From: Pinibacter soli
Lineage (GTDB): Bacteria; Bacteroidota; Bacteroidia; Chitinophagales; Chitinophagaceae
Direction of reading: 5' to 3'
DNA: 64,000 nt
Assembly: GCF_029961145.1 (NCBI RefSeq)
Contig: NZ_JASBRG010000001.1
Location: forward strand, 496,001 to 560,000
The notes under the pieces are model-generated. The model was not told the origin of the DNA and made no database searches. It saw only the letters and a list, made by a program, of their open reading frames with translations. Positions 1 through 8,962 of the stretch are shown piece after piece. The first letter of the stretch is position 1, and every line of letters starts with the position of its first letter. The translations under genes were made by a program, and so were the position numbers.

Positions 1-1
1 T

Positions 2-1228
2 AAATTTGCGAAGCAAAATGACAAACCACTCCACTTTATTGGCCTGGTGAGTGATGGCGGTGTGCATTCTCACATCAATCACCTGAAAGCGCTGACTACC
101 ATGTGCCAAACGGAAGGATTAACAAATGTTTTCATACATGCGTTTACTGATGGCCGTGATACCGACCCTAAAAGTGGTTTAGGTTTCATCACAGAACTTC
201 AGGAGCATTTGAACACATCTACCGGGAAAATTGCGAGTGTTAGTGGGCGTTATTATGCCATGGACCGCGACAAGCGCTGGGAAAGAGTAAAACTTGCGTA
301 CGATGCTTTAGTGAACGGCGTTGGTGAAAAAGCGACTGATGCCATCGCGGCTGTTGAAAATGCGTATGCTCATAATATTACGGACGAGTTTATCAAACCG
401 ACAGTTGTCCTCGATTCTGCTCAACAGCCTTTGGCTACTATAAAAAATGACGATGTTGTGATTTGCTTCAACTTCCGTACGGACCGTTGTCGCGAAATTA
501 CGGAGGTACTAACGCAAATGGATATCCCGGAACAGGGTATGAAACATTTGAATCTGCATTACACTACAATGACGGAGTACGACAAAACGTTCAAAAACGT
601 GAACGTTGTTTTTGAAAACGACAACCTGAACAAAACGATAGGTGAAGTGGTGGCAGAAAACGGATTGAAACAGATCCGCATGGCTGAAACCGAAAAGTAT
701 CCTCACGTTACATTCTTCTTTAGCGGTGGCCGCGAGGTTCCTTTTGAAGGAGAAAGCCGTATCATGAAACCATCTCCTAAAGTCGCCACCTACGACCTGC
801 AACCAGAAATGAGCGCAAATGACCTTACCGATGCATTGGTTCCTGAAATAGAAAAAAAATCTGCGGACTTCATCGTATTGAATTACGCAAACGCTGACAT
901 GGTGGGCCATACAGGTGTTTGGGAAGCTGCGATCAAAGCAGTAGAAACAGTTGATACGTGCGTGGAAAAAGTTGTAACGGCTGCGCTGAAAAGTGATTAT
1001 GTAGTTTTCCTCACGGCAGACCATGGCAACTCTGATTACCTGATTAATGCTGATGGTTCTCCAAACACTGCGCACACACTGAACCCCGTTCCATTGTTCA
1101 TCATTTCCAACGATTGGAAAGGCACTATTAAACCAGGTAAACTTGGCGATATAGCGCCTACTATGCTGAAGTTTATGGGATTGGATATTCCGAAGGAAAT
1201 GACGGGAGAGATTTTAATTAATAATTAA
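2..1228 (+). CDS. gpmI: 2,3-bisphosphoglycerate-independent phosphoglycerate mutase (3' part, cut by window start)
   Basis: Interconverts 3- and 2-phosphoglycerate in glycolysis; cytoplasmic, Mn-dependent, alkaline-phosphatase superfamily. The frame is open to base 2, and the residues before the GTG at 47 (HFIGLVSDGGVHSH) already match the family, so the gene begins upstream of the window and about 110 residues are missing. Visible signatures are DGRDTDP, the SGRYYAMDRDKRW block, FNFRTDR, the metal-binding DMVGHTG segment, TADHGN and the NTAHT histidine near the C-terminus. It ends at a TAA and is followed closely by a strong hairpin terminator (1241-1280). The identity is secure; only the N-terminus is unseen. 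Confidence 0.95.
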   Translation, partial: KFAKQNDKPLHFIGLVSDGGVHSHINHLKALTTMCQTEGLTNVFIHAFTDGRDTDPKSGLGFITELQEHLNTSTGKIASVSGRYYAMDRDKRWERVKLAYDALVNGVGEKATDAIAAVENAYAHNITDEFIKPTVVLDSAQQPLATIKNDDVVICFNFRTDRCREITEVLTQMDIPEQGMKHLNLHYTTMTEYDKTFKNVNVVFENDNLNKTIGEVVAENGLKQIRMAETEKYPHVTFFFSGGREVPFEGESRIMKPSPKVATYDLQPEMSANDLTDALVPEIEKKSADFIVLNYANADMVGHTGVWEAAIKAVETVDTCVEKVVTAALKSDYVVFLTADHGNSDYLINADGSPNTAHTLNPVPLFIISNDWKGTIKPGKLGDIAPTMLKFMGLDIPKEMTGEILINN

Positions 1229-1352
1229 TAATTAGTAATTAACAGGGCAGCATTCTTGAGTGAATGCTGCCCTGTTGTATTTTAAGTATAAAACAGCTTT
1301 TTTCTGCCTCGCTGCAAAACCTATTAATTTTTAATTATTAATTATTAATTGC
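1212..1352. repeat. Heptad-repeat hairpin (TAATTAA family) around the gpmI terminator
   Basis: The arms at about 1212-1240 and 1321-1352 are arrays of the 7-bp word AATTAAT and its complement, inverted with respect to each other. They enclose the gpmI terminator. The left arm overlaps the last codons and stop of gpmI. The same word family recurs at 51956-52093 and as a single arm at 58504-58536. Confidence 0.75.
1241..1280. terminator. Perfect 15-bp hairpin terminator after gpmI
   Basis: Bases 1241-1255 pair perfectly with 1262-1276 around a 6-nt loop, followed by a T-rich stretch (GTATTTT). It lies between convergent gpmI and the ABC permease gene, so it may serve both strands. Confidence 0.8.
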
Positions 1353-1355
1353 TCT

Positions 1356-3743
1356 CTATTCCGTTCTCAAACTCTTCACCGGATTAGCTATCGCGGCCTT
1401 AATTGCCTGAAAGCTAACCGTGATAATGGTTATGATCAACGCACCTGCTCCAGAGGCAACAATGATCCAGAACGAAATGTTTGTTCTGTAGTCAAACCGT
1501 TGCAGCCAGCTATGTAAATAATACCATGCCAATGGAATTGCTATGAAACATGAAATGATTACAAGCACTGCAAATTCCCTTGACAATAGTTGCCACAAAT
1601 TAAAGACTGATGCACCGAGCACTTTGCGAACACCGATTTCCTTTTTGCGTTGCTCTGCTACAAATGAAGCAAGGCCAAACAAACCAAGGCATGAAATGAA
1701 AATGGCCAGTATGGTAAAGAATGTTGCGAGTTTTCCTATGCGTTGTTCGTCAGCGAATTTTCGCATGTATTCCTCGTCATTAAATTTATAAGTGAAAGGC
1801 GAAGAAGGATTGTATTTCTTGAATACAGTTTCAATTTTATTCAACGCGTCACGAACGGGCACAGCTTGTTTTATTGCAATTGTAATCACATTTGTCCAGT
1901 TACGATCAAAAAAGAATACTGTTGGTTTCACCGGTGTATAGGGGGATTCCATGATCATATCTTTTACAACGCCTATCACTGTATAATTCTTGTCGTTGAA
2001 TTTTATTGTTTCTCCAACAATGTTACGCTTCATATCAACTAGTTTTACAGCAGCCTCATTTAGCACCATTGCCAAACTATCTGTTGCAAATTCTTTGGAA
2101 AAATCGCGGCCCTCTTTGACTTTCCAGCCAATAGTGTTTCCGAAATCTTCGGTTACTGCAATGGTGCCAAAACTCGGCAATGTGTTAGGATCTTTTCCCT
2201 GCCAGTTGAAACCTATTTGATTCGACCATACATCCGTTGTGGGGCTTGATGACTCAGCCATGTTGTCCACAACATTGGTTGCAAGTAGATCACTCCGTAT
2301 GGCGTCATAATGACCATACAGATCGGGAGTGGACATATTGATGGTGATAAGTCCTTCGCTCCTGTAGTTTACTGGTCTGTTTTTCGCGTACTGAATCTGT
2401 TTGAAAATAATGATGGTTCCTATGATCAATGCTATTGAAAAAGTGAACTGCACAACTACCAGCACCTTGCGTGGCAATGATGCAAACCTCCCAACACGAA
2501 ATGTTCCTTTCAATACTTTGATGGGCTCGAATTTGGAAAGATAGAATGCAGGATAGCTCCCGGAAACTAATCCGGTAATTAAAGTGAACACAATTATCAG
2601 TATCCAAAAGATGGGATTACCTAAAGGCAAAAAAACATCTTTGTCTGCAAGCTTGTTGAACAGCGGCATCAGTATAACCGCTAGTATAAGTGAGAATATC
2701 AGCGACACAAAAGCAACCAAAACCGACTCCGCCAAAAACTGACCTATCAGCTGTCCACGAACAGAACCCACAGTTTTGCGAATGCCCACTTCTTTTGCTC
2801 TTTTCTCGCTTCTTGCTGTGGAAAGGTTCATGAAGTTGATACAAGCCAGTAGTAACACAAAAACGCCAATCACCGCAAACAACCAGATAAACTGTATTTT
2901 CCCTCCTGCGGCTTTGCCATCTTTAAATTCGCTATAAAGCCTCCATTTGTCCATCGGAAATATCACAGCCTGCTCTTTGCCATCGGTAGCTGCCACCTTA
3001 TGGTCCATCACAATGTTCCTGATCTTTTGTGTCTCCTTGTCCATATCAATTTTATTCGCCACCTGCACATACACCTGCCATGAGTGGTTGTTCCATTGTG
3101 TGTTTGCACGTTTTATCCAATCTTCTGTTGTGATGTATTTTTTCCATGGCAAAAAAAGCTTTACCTCATTCATAGATGTGTTGTGCGGAAGATCTTCGAA
3201 CACGCCGGCCACTTTGTAATTATCCTTATTGTCAAGTCGCAGCATTTTGTTGATCGGATCGGCATTTCCAAAAAGCGATGTTGCGGTGGATGCACTTAGC
3301 AGAATAGTGGAGGGGTCTTCCAGAGCATTTATATTTCCCTTCAATATCCTCAGTGAAAACATAGTGGGAAAACTTCCTTCAACCCACATTCCTCTTGAAG
3401 TGATCTTTTTATCTCCAACCACAAGGATGTGATCGAAGTTCCAGGATGCCATCGAAATATTTTTGAAGTCGCTTCCGTATTTGGTTCGTAATTCATTGCC
3501 TATTGGCAGGCAAACTGCCGGCCCGGTTGCCATTTTACCGTCGTTATCAACAAAAGTGGTCATTATCTGGGAAAGCTCCTTATGGTTGGAGTGGTATTGG
3601 TCAAACGTTACTTCATCCCATATCCATAGTGCGATCAACATGGCAACCGCCATTCCAGTGGCCAGGCCAAGCACATTGATCAGCGAGTACACTTTACTTT
3701 TAACCAGATTTCGCCATGCCAGTTTAAAATAGTTTTTAAGCAT
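1356..3743 (-). CDS. MacB/FtsX-type ABC transporter permease
   Basis: A 795-residue inner-membrane permease of the duplicated MacB_PCD-FtsX architecture common in Bacteroidota. An N-terminal transmembrane helix (about residues 18-45) is followed by a large periplasmic domain, a cluster of three helices (about 285-400), a further helix near 430, a second periplasmic domain and three C-terminal helices (about 680-790). The conserved segment ARSEKRAKEVGIRKTVG and its C-terminal echo EQRKKEIGVRKVLGAS are the two FtsX hallmarks. Such permeases work with a separate ATPase in lipoprotein, peptide or drug export or in mechanotransmission. No ATPase gene is adjacent, so the partner and substrate are unknown. 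The gene is divergent from the sigma factor at 4097. Confidence 0.9.
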   Translation of the reverse strand: MLKNYFKLAWRNLVKSKVYSLINVLGLATGMAVAMLIALWIWDEVTFDQYHSNHKELSQIMTTFVDNDGKMATGPAVCLPIGNELRTKYGSDFKNISMASWNFDHILVVGDKKITSRGMWVEGSFPTMFSLRILKGNINALEDPSTILLSASTATSLFGNADPINKMLRLDNKDNYKVAGVFEDLPHNTSMNEVKLFLPWKKYITTEDWIKRANTQWNNHSWQVYVQVANKIDMDKETQKIRNIVMDHKVAATDGKEQAVIFPMDKWRLYSEFKDGKAAGGKIQFIWLFAVIGVFVLLLACINFMNLSTARSEKRAKEVGIRKTVGSVRGQLIGQFLAESVLVAFVSLIFSLILAVILMPLFNKLADKDVFLPLGNPIFWILIIVFTLITGLVSGSYPAFYLSKFEPIKVLKGTFRVGRFASLPRKVLVVVQFTFSIALIIGTIIIFKQIQYAKNRPVNYRSEGLITINMSTPDLYGHYDAIRSDLLATNVVDNMAESSSPTTDVWSNQIGFNWQGKDPNTLPSFGTIAVTEDFGNTIGWKVKEGRDFSKEFATDSLAMVLNEAAVKLVDMKRNIVGETIKFNDKNYTVIGVVKDMIMESPYTPVKPTVFFFDRNWTNVITIAIKQAVPVRDALNKIETVFKKYNPSSPFTYKFNDEEYMRKFADEQRIGKLATFFTILAIFISCLGLFGLASFVAEQRKKEIGVRKVLGASVFNLWQLLSREFAVLVIISCFIAIPLAWYYLHSWLQRFDYRTNISFWIIVASGAGALIITIITVSFQAIKAAIANPVKSLRTE

Positions 3744-3888
3744 AAAAATTCTTCTGATTTAAGTTGTAGGACGATTTTTTGAGAATATGGTTACAATGAA
3801 ACAGGAGATATCAATCGCCAAAAATATGCCCCGTTACAATTAACTGATAAATAAACAGTTAATTGCAATACTACTTTTTGCAGTGTAC

Positions 3889-3921
3889 GGTTTTGATACG
3901 CGTATTGTATGGTTTCGATAC
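3889..3921. promoter_or_regulatory. Candidate operator: two direct repeats 22 bp apart
   Basis: ggttttgatac (3889-3899) and ggtttcgatac (3911-3921) lie on the same face of the helix between divergent promoters, with the palindrome TACGCGTA between them. A dimeric regulator binding here could control the permease, the sigma operon, or both. This is inferred from spacing only. Confidence 0.35.
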
Positions 3922-3938
3922 TTGAAAAATTGGAGACC

Positions 3939-4020
3939 AGTTGTTAGTTGACAATTGATCGTTCTTAGAAGAGCCTGAAGCGCATAACGCCTAACAACTA
4001 TTAATCAACAACTAACAACT
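3939..4020. repeat. Heptad hairpin (AACAACT family)
   Basis: A 12-bp perfect inverted repeat (3939-3950 / 4009-4020) is embedded in 7-bp word arrays of the AACAACT type. Related words occur at 25438-25467 and 53884-53905. Confidence 0.6.
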
Positions 4021-4096
4021 CTTTTTCGCAAAAACCCTAGTTTTCCCATTATTATGTTTGAGAAAAAATGTCTATATTAGAAGAGCAATATACACC

Positions 4097-4675
4097 ATGA
4101 CTGAAGACGCAATTTTTCAAGGCTGTTTACAAAACAATGCTTCTGCGCAAAAGGAGTTATACAACAGGTATAGCCCCAAGATGCTTGCGGTTTGCTACCG
4201 GTATGGTCACAATCGCGAGGATGCGGAAGACATGCTTCAGGAAGGTTTTATAAAGGTGTTCTCCCAAATGCACACATTCAGGAACCAGGGCGCATTTGAA
4301 GGATGGATAAGGCGCATCATTGTTCACACCTGTATTAATCATTTAAAGAAAAACAAAAAATTCAACGACAGTGTAGATATCACTTATGCAAGTGGTATTG
4401 AAATTCGTGAAGAAAATATTCCTTCTGTAATCCAGGCCAAGCAAGTGGTTGAATGCATCAGGCTATTGCCGATCGGTTATCGAACGGTACTCAATCTGTA
4501 TGCTGTCGAGGGCTATACACATAAAGAAATTGCTGACATGCTGGATATAGAAGAGAGCACGAGCCGCTCGCAATACACGCGTGCACGGCAAATGCTGGAA
4601 GACGTTCTCGTTAAAAAGAGCATTATACAAAAACCAAAACAAAAGACAAGGCTGCTGGCACTTTTTGCCAAGTAA
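4097..4675 (+). CDS. ECF-type RNA polymerase sigma-70 factor
   Basis: A 192-residue extracytoplasmic-function sigma factor. Region 2 contains the YNRYSPKMLAVCYRYG and EDAEDMLQEGFIKVF segments (about residues 22-60), and region 4 ends in a helix-turn-helix with GYTHKEIADMLDIEESTSRSQYTRAR (about 140-170). The ATG at 4097 is chosen because the family begins at MTE(D/E); an upstream TTG at 4058 only adds an unlikely leader. It directly precedes the membrane-anchored protein at 4715, which probably acts as its anti-sigma partner, so the two form one regulatory unit. The stimulus is unknown. Confidence 0.9.
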   Translation: MTEDAIFQGCLQNNASAQKELYNRYSPKMLAVCYRYGHNREDAEDMLQEGFIKVFSQMHTFRNQGAFEGWIRRIIVHTCINHLKKNKKFNDSVDITYASGIEIREENIPSVIQAKQVVECIRLLPIGYRTVLNLYAVEGYTHKEIADMLDIEESTSRSQYTRARQMLEDVLVKKSIIQKPKQKTRLLALFAK

Positions 4676-4714
4676 AGCAGCAGCTTTGAGTAGTACCCCA
4701 AATTGCTTGTAGAA

Positions 4715-6172
4715 ATGGACAAAGACTTTTATACAGACGAATTTGAGCAGTTTTTGAAAAGCAAGGCTGACCAACACAGATTATACCCTTCGGAGATGGT
4801 GTGGAAGAAAATCAATAGAACTCTTCACCCAACAAAGAGCGGGCTTATTGTGGCGGCACTGTTCCTATTATTCCTGCTCACGGGCGACCAAATCTTGCGC
4901 CTGCAAGCAGGTATTGATAAAAATGAATTGTCCGGCTCAATAATTAAAAACGACGAAATTGCTGCAACCGATTTCTTACAACAAATAAGGGCTGGCCTGA
5001 ACCTTACACAGAACAAAAGCACTGTTCACATTTTTAACCAGCCCATTTATTCCAATAGTATCAACATTTACAAATGGTTGAATAGCTACGATTACGTAGC
5101 AAATTCATCATTGCCAAAGGTGATTGCGGATAAATTACCGATTGCACAACGCATCACTTCCGCTTTCAGCACAAGGTTCAGCGATTTACCTCCTCTAAAT
5201 GCGATTGCAGCTAGCTATGTGGCAATACCTGAAAATGAAGTGGGCAAAGTAGTTATAAATAATAATTACACCGACGTAGCTACGTCAATGAACCCGACTT
5301 CAATTAAAGCGATCAGGAACAATAACTCTGTAACACCTGCTGTTGCAGCCAAACCAATCATAAATATTGAACCCCAAAAATCTTCAGTTGCAATTATAAG
5401 TACACCCGCGTCTTACGCAAGTGTAAAGATTCCAATAGCTGCAGAGAAAAAGCATTTGCAGTTGCAATATTATTTTGCACCCACAATCAGTTTCAGAAAA
5501 CTCGAAGACCCAAGTTCAAAATCTACATCCAGCCAGGATTTACCGCTGGCATCCAACCATCTTGACGTAAACAAATTTGTGAATCACTCACCTACTATTG
5601 GCTTGGAAGCGGGCTCTGCAATGCTGTTTCCTATTACGAAAAACATTTCGCTTAAGGCTGGCCTGCAGTTGAATATGAATGGTTACAACGTGAGTGCATA
5701 TACATATTCGCGTGAAAAAGCAACTATTGCTTTGAATACACCGGGAAATAATGACACGATCAGAGCATTCACTTCTATTAGAAATATGAACGGTTATTCG
5801 CAGGAGATTTTGCAGAACAGATACTTCCAGGTGTCAGTGCCTGTGGGTGTTGATGTGAAGATCATAGGCGATCATCGCCTGCAATTGAATGCCGCCGGTA
5901 CATTCCAGCCATTTTATATCATGGCACATAGCACTTACTTGCTTTCCAACGATTATAATAACTACGTAAAAGAACATTCACTTGTGCGCCGTTTCAACTA
6001 CGCCGCGAATCTTGAAACATATATTTCCTACACTGGTGCCAATGGCCTGAAGTTCCAAATGGGGCCACAATTCCGCTATCAGTTAAAATCTACTTATTCA
6101 GACAAGTATCCTATTCATGAGTACCTCATGGAGTATAGCATTAAGTTTGGTATTATAAAGACTTTGAAATAA
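4715..6172 (+). CDS. Anti-sigma-like membrane protein with C-terminal OMP_b-brl-type domain
   Basis: A protein of about 485 residues encoded 39 bp after the sigma gene. The N-terminal 40 residues are hydrophilic and contain the LYPSEMVWKKI motif typical of Chitinophagaceae anti-sigma-like proteins. One transmembrane helix follows at about residues 43-57, then a long low-complexity linker rich in N, S, T and V. From about residue 255 to the end, alternating hydrophobic/polar strands resemble the outer-membrane beta-barrel (porin-like) domain. The start is the ATG at 4715, not the upstream TTG. An inner-membrane helix and a barrel-like domain in one chain make the topology unclear. The likely role is control of the upstream sigma factor; this rests on gene order and the N-terminal motif. 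Confidence 0.75.
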   Translation: MDKDFYTDEFEQFLKSKADQHRLYPSEMVWKKINRTLHPTKSGLIVAALFLLFLLTGDQILRLQAGIDKNELSGSIIKNDEIAATDFLQQIRAGLNLTQNKSTVHIFNQPIYSNSINIYKWLNSYDYVANSSLPKVIADKLPIAQRITSAFSTRFSDLPPLNAIAASYVAIPENEVGKVVINNNYTDVATSMNPTSIKAIRNNNSVTPAVAAKPIINIEPQKSSVAIISTPASYASVKIPIAAEKKHLQLQYYFAPTISFRKLEDPSSKSTSSQDLPLASNHLDVNKFVNHSPTIGLEAGSAMLFPITKNISLKAGLQLNMNGYNVSAYTYSREKATIALNTPGNNDTIRAFTSIRNMNGYSQEILQNRYFQVSVPVGVDVKIIGDHRLQLNAAGTFQPFYIMAHSTYLLSNDYNNYVKEHSLVRRFNYAANLETYISYTGANGLKFQMGPQFRYQLKSTYSDKYPIHEYLMEYSIKFGIIKTLK

Positions 6173-6180
6173 TGACTAAG

Positions 6181-6265
6181 TAACTGAATAATTGAATAAC
6201 TGACTGGTTGGGTTTCGATTTTTCGTTAAAACTATCGACCGCTCAGTTATTCAATTATTCAGTTA
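6181..6265. repeat. 23-bp perfect inverted repeat of octad words
   Basis: 6181-6203 is perfectly complementary to 6243-6265, separated by 39 bp. Each arm is a tandem of an 8-bp word (TGAATAAY). A T-run follows the right arm, so it can also act as a terminator after the gene ending at 6172. It lies just upstream of the lipoprotein ATG at 6285. Confidence 0.8.
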
Positions 6266-6284
6266 TTCAGTTATTTTTACTCCC

Positions 6285-6887
6285 ATGAAGTACTTACAAT
6301 ATTCTATTTTCCTATTGTTGCTGGCCGCTTGCAATAACAATAATAATACTGCGAAAACAGCCGCCAATCAGGGGACTGCGATTGATACTGCAAATCCTAA
6401 CATTGATTTTTTTCCGGTGGCTGATTATATCAAAAGCCAGGTGCATATGGTTGATTCAATGCAATTGCCCATTATGAAAACAACCATTGTTGGAAAGGAT
6501 TCAGTTCCTGCTTCGATGAAGCAAGAAGAGTTTAGTAAGATCGCTGCTGAGTTTTACACGCCGGATATAAGTGATGCGGGTATAAAGAAAGACTATAAGG
6601 AAACTGCATTTGCAGATCAGTCTATTCCAAGTGTTACGTTTACTTACACTACAAAGAACCCTTCGCTGGAAATACTACGTCTGGACGTTTTGGTAAAACC
6701 AGATCCTGTACAAAGCGACAAAGTTCGCACCATCTATCTAGAAAAATTCTTTGAAAAAGGAGATACGTCTTTTACACAAAAACTATTCTGGAAAGCAGAT
6801 AAAAATTGCCAGATCATAACCACCGCCCAACCTAAGAATGGAGCGGAGATTACGAAGATCGTAAAGGTTTCCTGGAGCGGCGAATAG
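6285..6887 (+). CDS. Uncharacterised lipoprotein
   Basis: A 200-residue protein with a short type II signal peptide (hydrophobic stretch followed by LAAC, cysteine at residue 16) and then an Asn-rich spacer, as expected for a membrane-anchored lipoprotein. The rest is soluble, with no motif I recognise. It sits 112 bp after the anti-sigma-like gene across the octad hairpin, so it may have its own promoter. A short hairpin terminator follows at 6928-6949. Function unknown. Confidence 0.7.
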   Translation: MKYLQYSIFLLLLAACNNNNNTAKTAANQGTAIDTANPNIDFFPVADYIKSQVHMVDSMQLPIMKTTIVGKDSVPASMKQEEFSKIAAEFYTPDISDAGIKKDYKETAFADQSIPSVTFTYTTKNPSLEILRLDVLVKPDPVQSDKVRTIYLEKFFEKGDTSFTQKLFWKADKNCQIITTAQPKNGAEITKIVKVSWSGE

Positions 6888-6927
6888 AAGCTTCGCTTCT
6901 GAGTTTACCCTGAGACCCTCAGCATGC

Positions 6928-6949
6928 ACTGAGCATCACTCAGTTTTTT
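6928..6949 (+). terminator. Intrinsic terminator after the lipoprotein gene
   Basis: A 6-bp stem (actgag 6928-6933 / ctcagt 6939-6944) with a 5-nt loop, followed by six T. Confidence 0.6.
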
Positions 6950-6950
6950 C

Positions 6951-7095
6951 TAACCACGGAGTGAAGGAGTTTTTCACAGAGGAAACAGAGAGGTTGCCTT
7001 GAAAGTGATGCTTCTTACGAAGGTGCAGACGAAAGGAGCATATGCCACAAGTCTCCCTTCCTCCGTGAAAAAAATCTCCGCTACCTCTGTGGTTA
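6951..7095. repeat. Imperfect hairpin with CCACRGAGG-type ends
   Basis: The arms 6951-6982 and 7060-7095 begin and end with TAACCAC / GTGGTTA and share the TTTTTCACRGAGG segment. The terminal words match the families at 15588-16188 and 37322-37480. It fills most of the spacer upstream of uvrC. Confidence 0.65.
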
Positions 7096-7145
7096 AAAAA
7101 TCCTTAGTGGTAAAACCCCGATATTTGCATAGCATTTGATATATT

Positions 7146-8948
7146 ATGACAGCCAGTGAGTTCCAGCAGATAGCACATACAATTCCTACTAATCCTGGTA
7201 TTTACAAATACTTCGATACTAAAGATGAGCTGATATATGTTGGCAAGGCCAAAAGCCTTCGTAAACGTGTAAGTTCCTATTTCTCCAAAACCTTTGTCAA
7301 CTACAAAACCCACGAGCTTGTTCAGCGTATTACGAAAATTGAATTCACTATTGTAGATTCTGAACAAGATGCCTTTTTGCTTGAGAACTCTCTAATCAAG
7401 CAATTTCAGCCGAAGTACAATATCAATTTGAAAGATGATAAAAGCTATCCTTTTATTGTTATTAAGAGAGAACCGTTTTCAAGAATATTTCTCACAAGAA
7501 GAAAATTAAATGATGGTTCAAAATATCTGGGACCGTTTACCTCTGTCGGCAAGGTGCGAGAGTTAATTGAATTCATCAAGCAAAATATTCCACTGCGCAC
7601 TTGCAAACTCAATCTTACAGAAACAAATATTAAACGCGGCAAGTTCAAAGTTTGCCTTGAATATCATTTAGGTAATTGCAAGGGGCCGTGTGAAGGCCTG
7701 CAATCACTAGAGGATTATAATGCCGGATTGCAGCAAATTGAAAATATTCTCAAAGGAAATCTTGGTCCTATTTTGCAACAATTCAAACAGCAAATGAAAG
7801 CGCATGCGGAAAATATGGCGTTTGAGAAAGCAGAAATGATGCGCAAGAAAATTGAACATCTGGAGAGTTACCAGGCGAAGTCTGTTATTGTAAGCAGGCA
7901 CCTCGGAACGATGGATATATTTAGCATTTTGAAGGATGGCGACCTCGCTTATGTGAACTACCTGATGATTCAAAACGGTACGGTTGTACAAACCAACACC
8001 ATTCAACTGGAAACGCATTTGGAGGAACCGGAGCAGGAGGTTTTACAATTTGCTATTGCTCAACTTCGTTCCACATTTAATAGCATGGCGCATGAAATTA
8101 TTGTTCCGTTTGAGATTGAATATCCTGATGACACGGTTGAAATAATTGTTCCGAAAGGCGGAGACAAAAAGAAATTACTGGAGCTATCAGAAAAGAACGT
8201 GAATTATTTTAAAGAGGAATTGAAGAAAAAGAAAATTCTTCAACTGGAAGGCAAATCAGATTTTGAAAAGAAGCAAGTGCTGTATCAATTGCAGGATGAT
8301 CTTTCGCTTACGGAAGCACCTGTTCATATTGAGTGTTTTGATAACTCCAACTTCCAGGGAAGCTATCCGGTTTCTGCAATGGTTTGTTTTAAAGATGGAA
8401 TTCCGAGTAAAAAAGATTATCGCCATTTTAATGTAAAAACGGTTGAAGGTATTAACGACTTTGCTACGATGAAAGAAGTTGTTTACAGGCGATATAAGCG
8501 CTTGCTGGATGAAAATCAGGACCTGCCTCAACTAGTAATCATCGATGGTGGTAAGGGACAACTTGGTTACGCAATGCAAGCTATTGAAGAGCTCGGCCTG
8601 ATTGGACGAATGACACTTGTTGGTTTGGCAAAAAATGAAGAGGAATTATTTTTTCCGGGAGATAGTGAATCGCTCAAACTGCCATATAATAGCGAGAGTT
8701 TAAAACTGATCCGTCGCATTCGCGATGAAGTGCACCGCTTTGGTATTACGTTTCACAGAAACAAGAGAAGTAAAGGCACGTTTAAAAATGAATTGGAAAC
8801 AATTGAGGGCATCGGCAAATCCACTGCAGACAGGTTATTGAAGACGTTCCGTTCTGTCAATAAAATTAAAATGCTCACGAAAGAAGAATTAATCGCCGAG
8901 GTAGGAAAATCAAAGGCTGAGATTGTGTGGCAGCATTTTAATAAGTAG
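7146..8948 (+). CDS. uvrC: Excinuclease ABC subunit C
   Basis: Nucleotide excision repair nuclease that makes both incisions around the lesion with UvrA and UvrB; cytoplasmic. At 600 residues it has the usual length. Domain order: GIY-YIG nuclease (GIY at 18-20, YVG at 31-33), four cysteines at 153, 170, 178 and 182 matching the spacing of the UvrC iron-sulfur site, a UVR motif (about 205-240), the RNase H-like endonuclease with IECFDNSNFQG and VIIDGGKGQL, and a C-terminal tandem HhH DNA-binding region around IEGIGKSTADRLL. The start is the ATG at 7146. It is a single-gene unit that ends at a long inverted repeat shared with the convergent GH3 gene. Confidence 0.97.
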   Translation: MTASEFQQIAHTIPTNPGIYKYFDTKDELIYVGKAKSLRKRVSSYFSKTFVNYKTHELVQRITKIEFTIVDSEQDAFLLENSLIKQFQPKYNINLKDDKSYPFIVIKREPFSRIFLTRRKLNDGSKYLGPFTSVGKVRELIEFIKQNIPLRTCKLNLTETNIKRGKFKVCLEYHLGNCKGPCEGLQSLEDYNAGLQQIENILKGNLGPILQQFKQQMKAHAENMAFEKAEMMRKKIEHLESYQAKSVIVSRHLGTMDIFSILKDGDLAYVNYLMIQNGTVVQTNTIQLETHLEEPEQEVLQFAIAQLRSTFNSMAHEIIVPFEIEYPDDTVEIIVPKGGDKKKLLELSEKNVNYFKEELKKKKILQLEGKSDFEKKQVLYQLQDDLSLTEAPVHIECFDNSNFQGSYPVSAMVCFKDGIPSKKDYRHFNVKTVEGINDFATMKEVVYRRYKRLLDENQDLPQLVIIDGGKGQLGYAMQAIEELGLIGRMTLVGLAKNEEELFFPGDSESLKLPYNSESLKLIRRIRDEVHRFGITFHRNKRSKGTFKNELETIEGIGKSTADRLLKTFRSVNKIKMLTKEELIAEVGKSKAEIVWQHFNK

Positions 8949-8962
8949 AATTTCACGCAGGG

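Larger units (their letters stand above)
3744..4096. other. Divergent intergenic region with operator-like repeats
   Basis: This 353-bp gap lies between the divergent permease and sigma genes. It holds a 10-bp inverted repeat (3837-3846 / 3856-3865, 9-nt loop), two 11-bp near-identical direct repeats ggttttgatac / ggtttcgatac at 3889-3899 and 3911-3921 (22 bp apart, about two helical turns), the palindrome TACGCGTA at 3897-3904, and a heptad hairpin with arms 3939-3957 and 3991-4020. The direct repeats look like a regulator binding site. No gene is seen. Confidence 0.6.

Noticed and set aside
509-1075. 188-codon minus-strand ORF inside gpmI
   Set aside because: It lies antisense to strongly conserved gpmI codons and has no recognisable domain or leader.
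1356-3743. Lipoprotein-release or macrolide export function for the ABC permease
   Set aside because: The permease family is too broad and no ATPase or adaptor is adjacent; left as general MacB/FtsX type.
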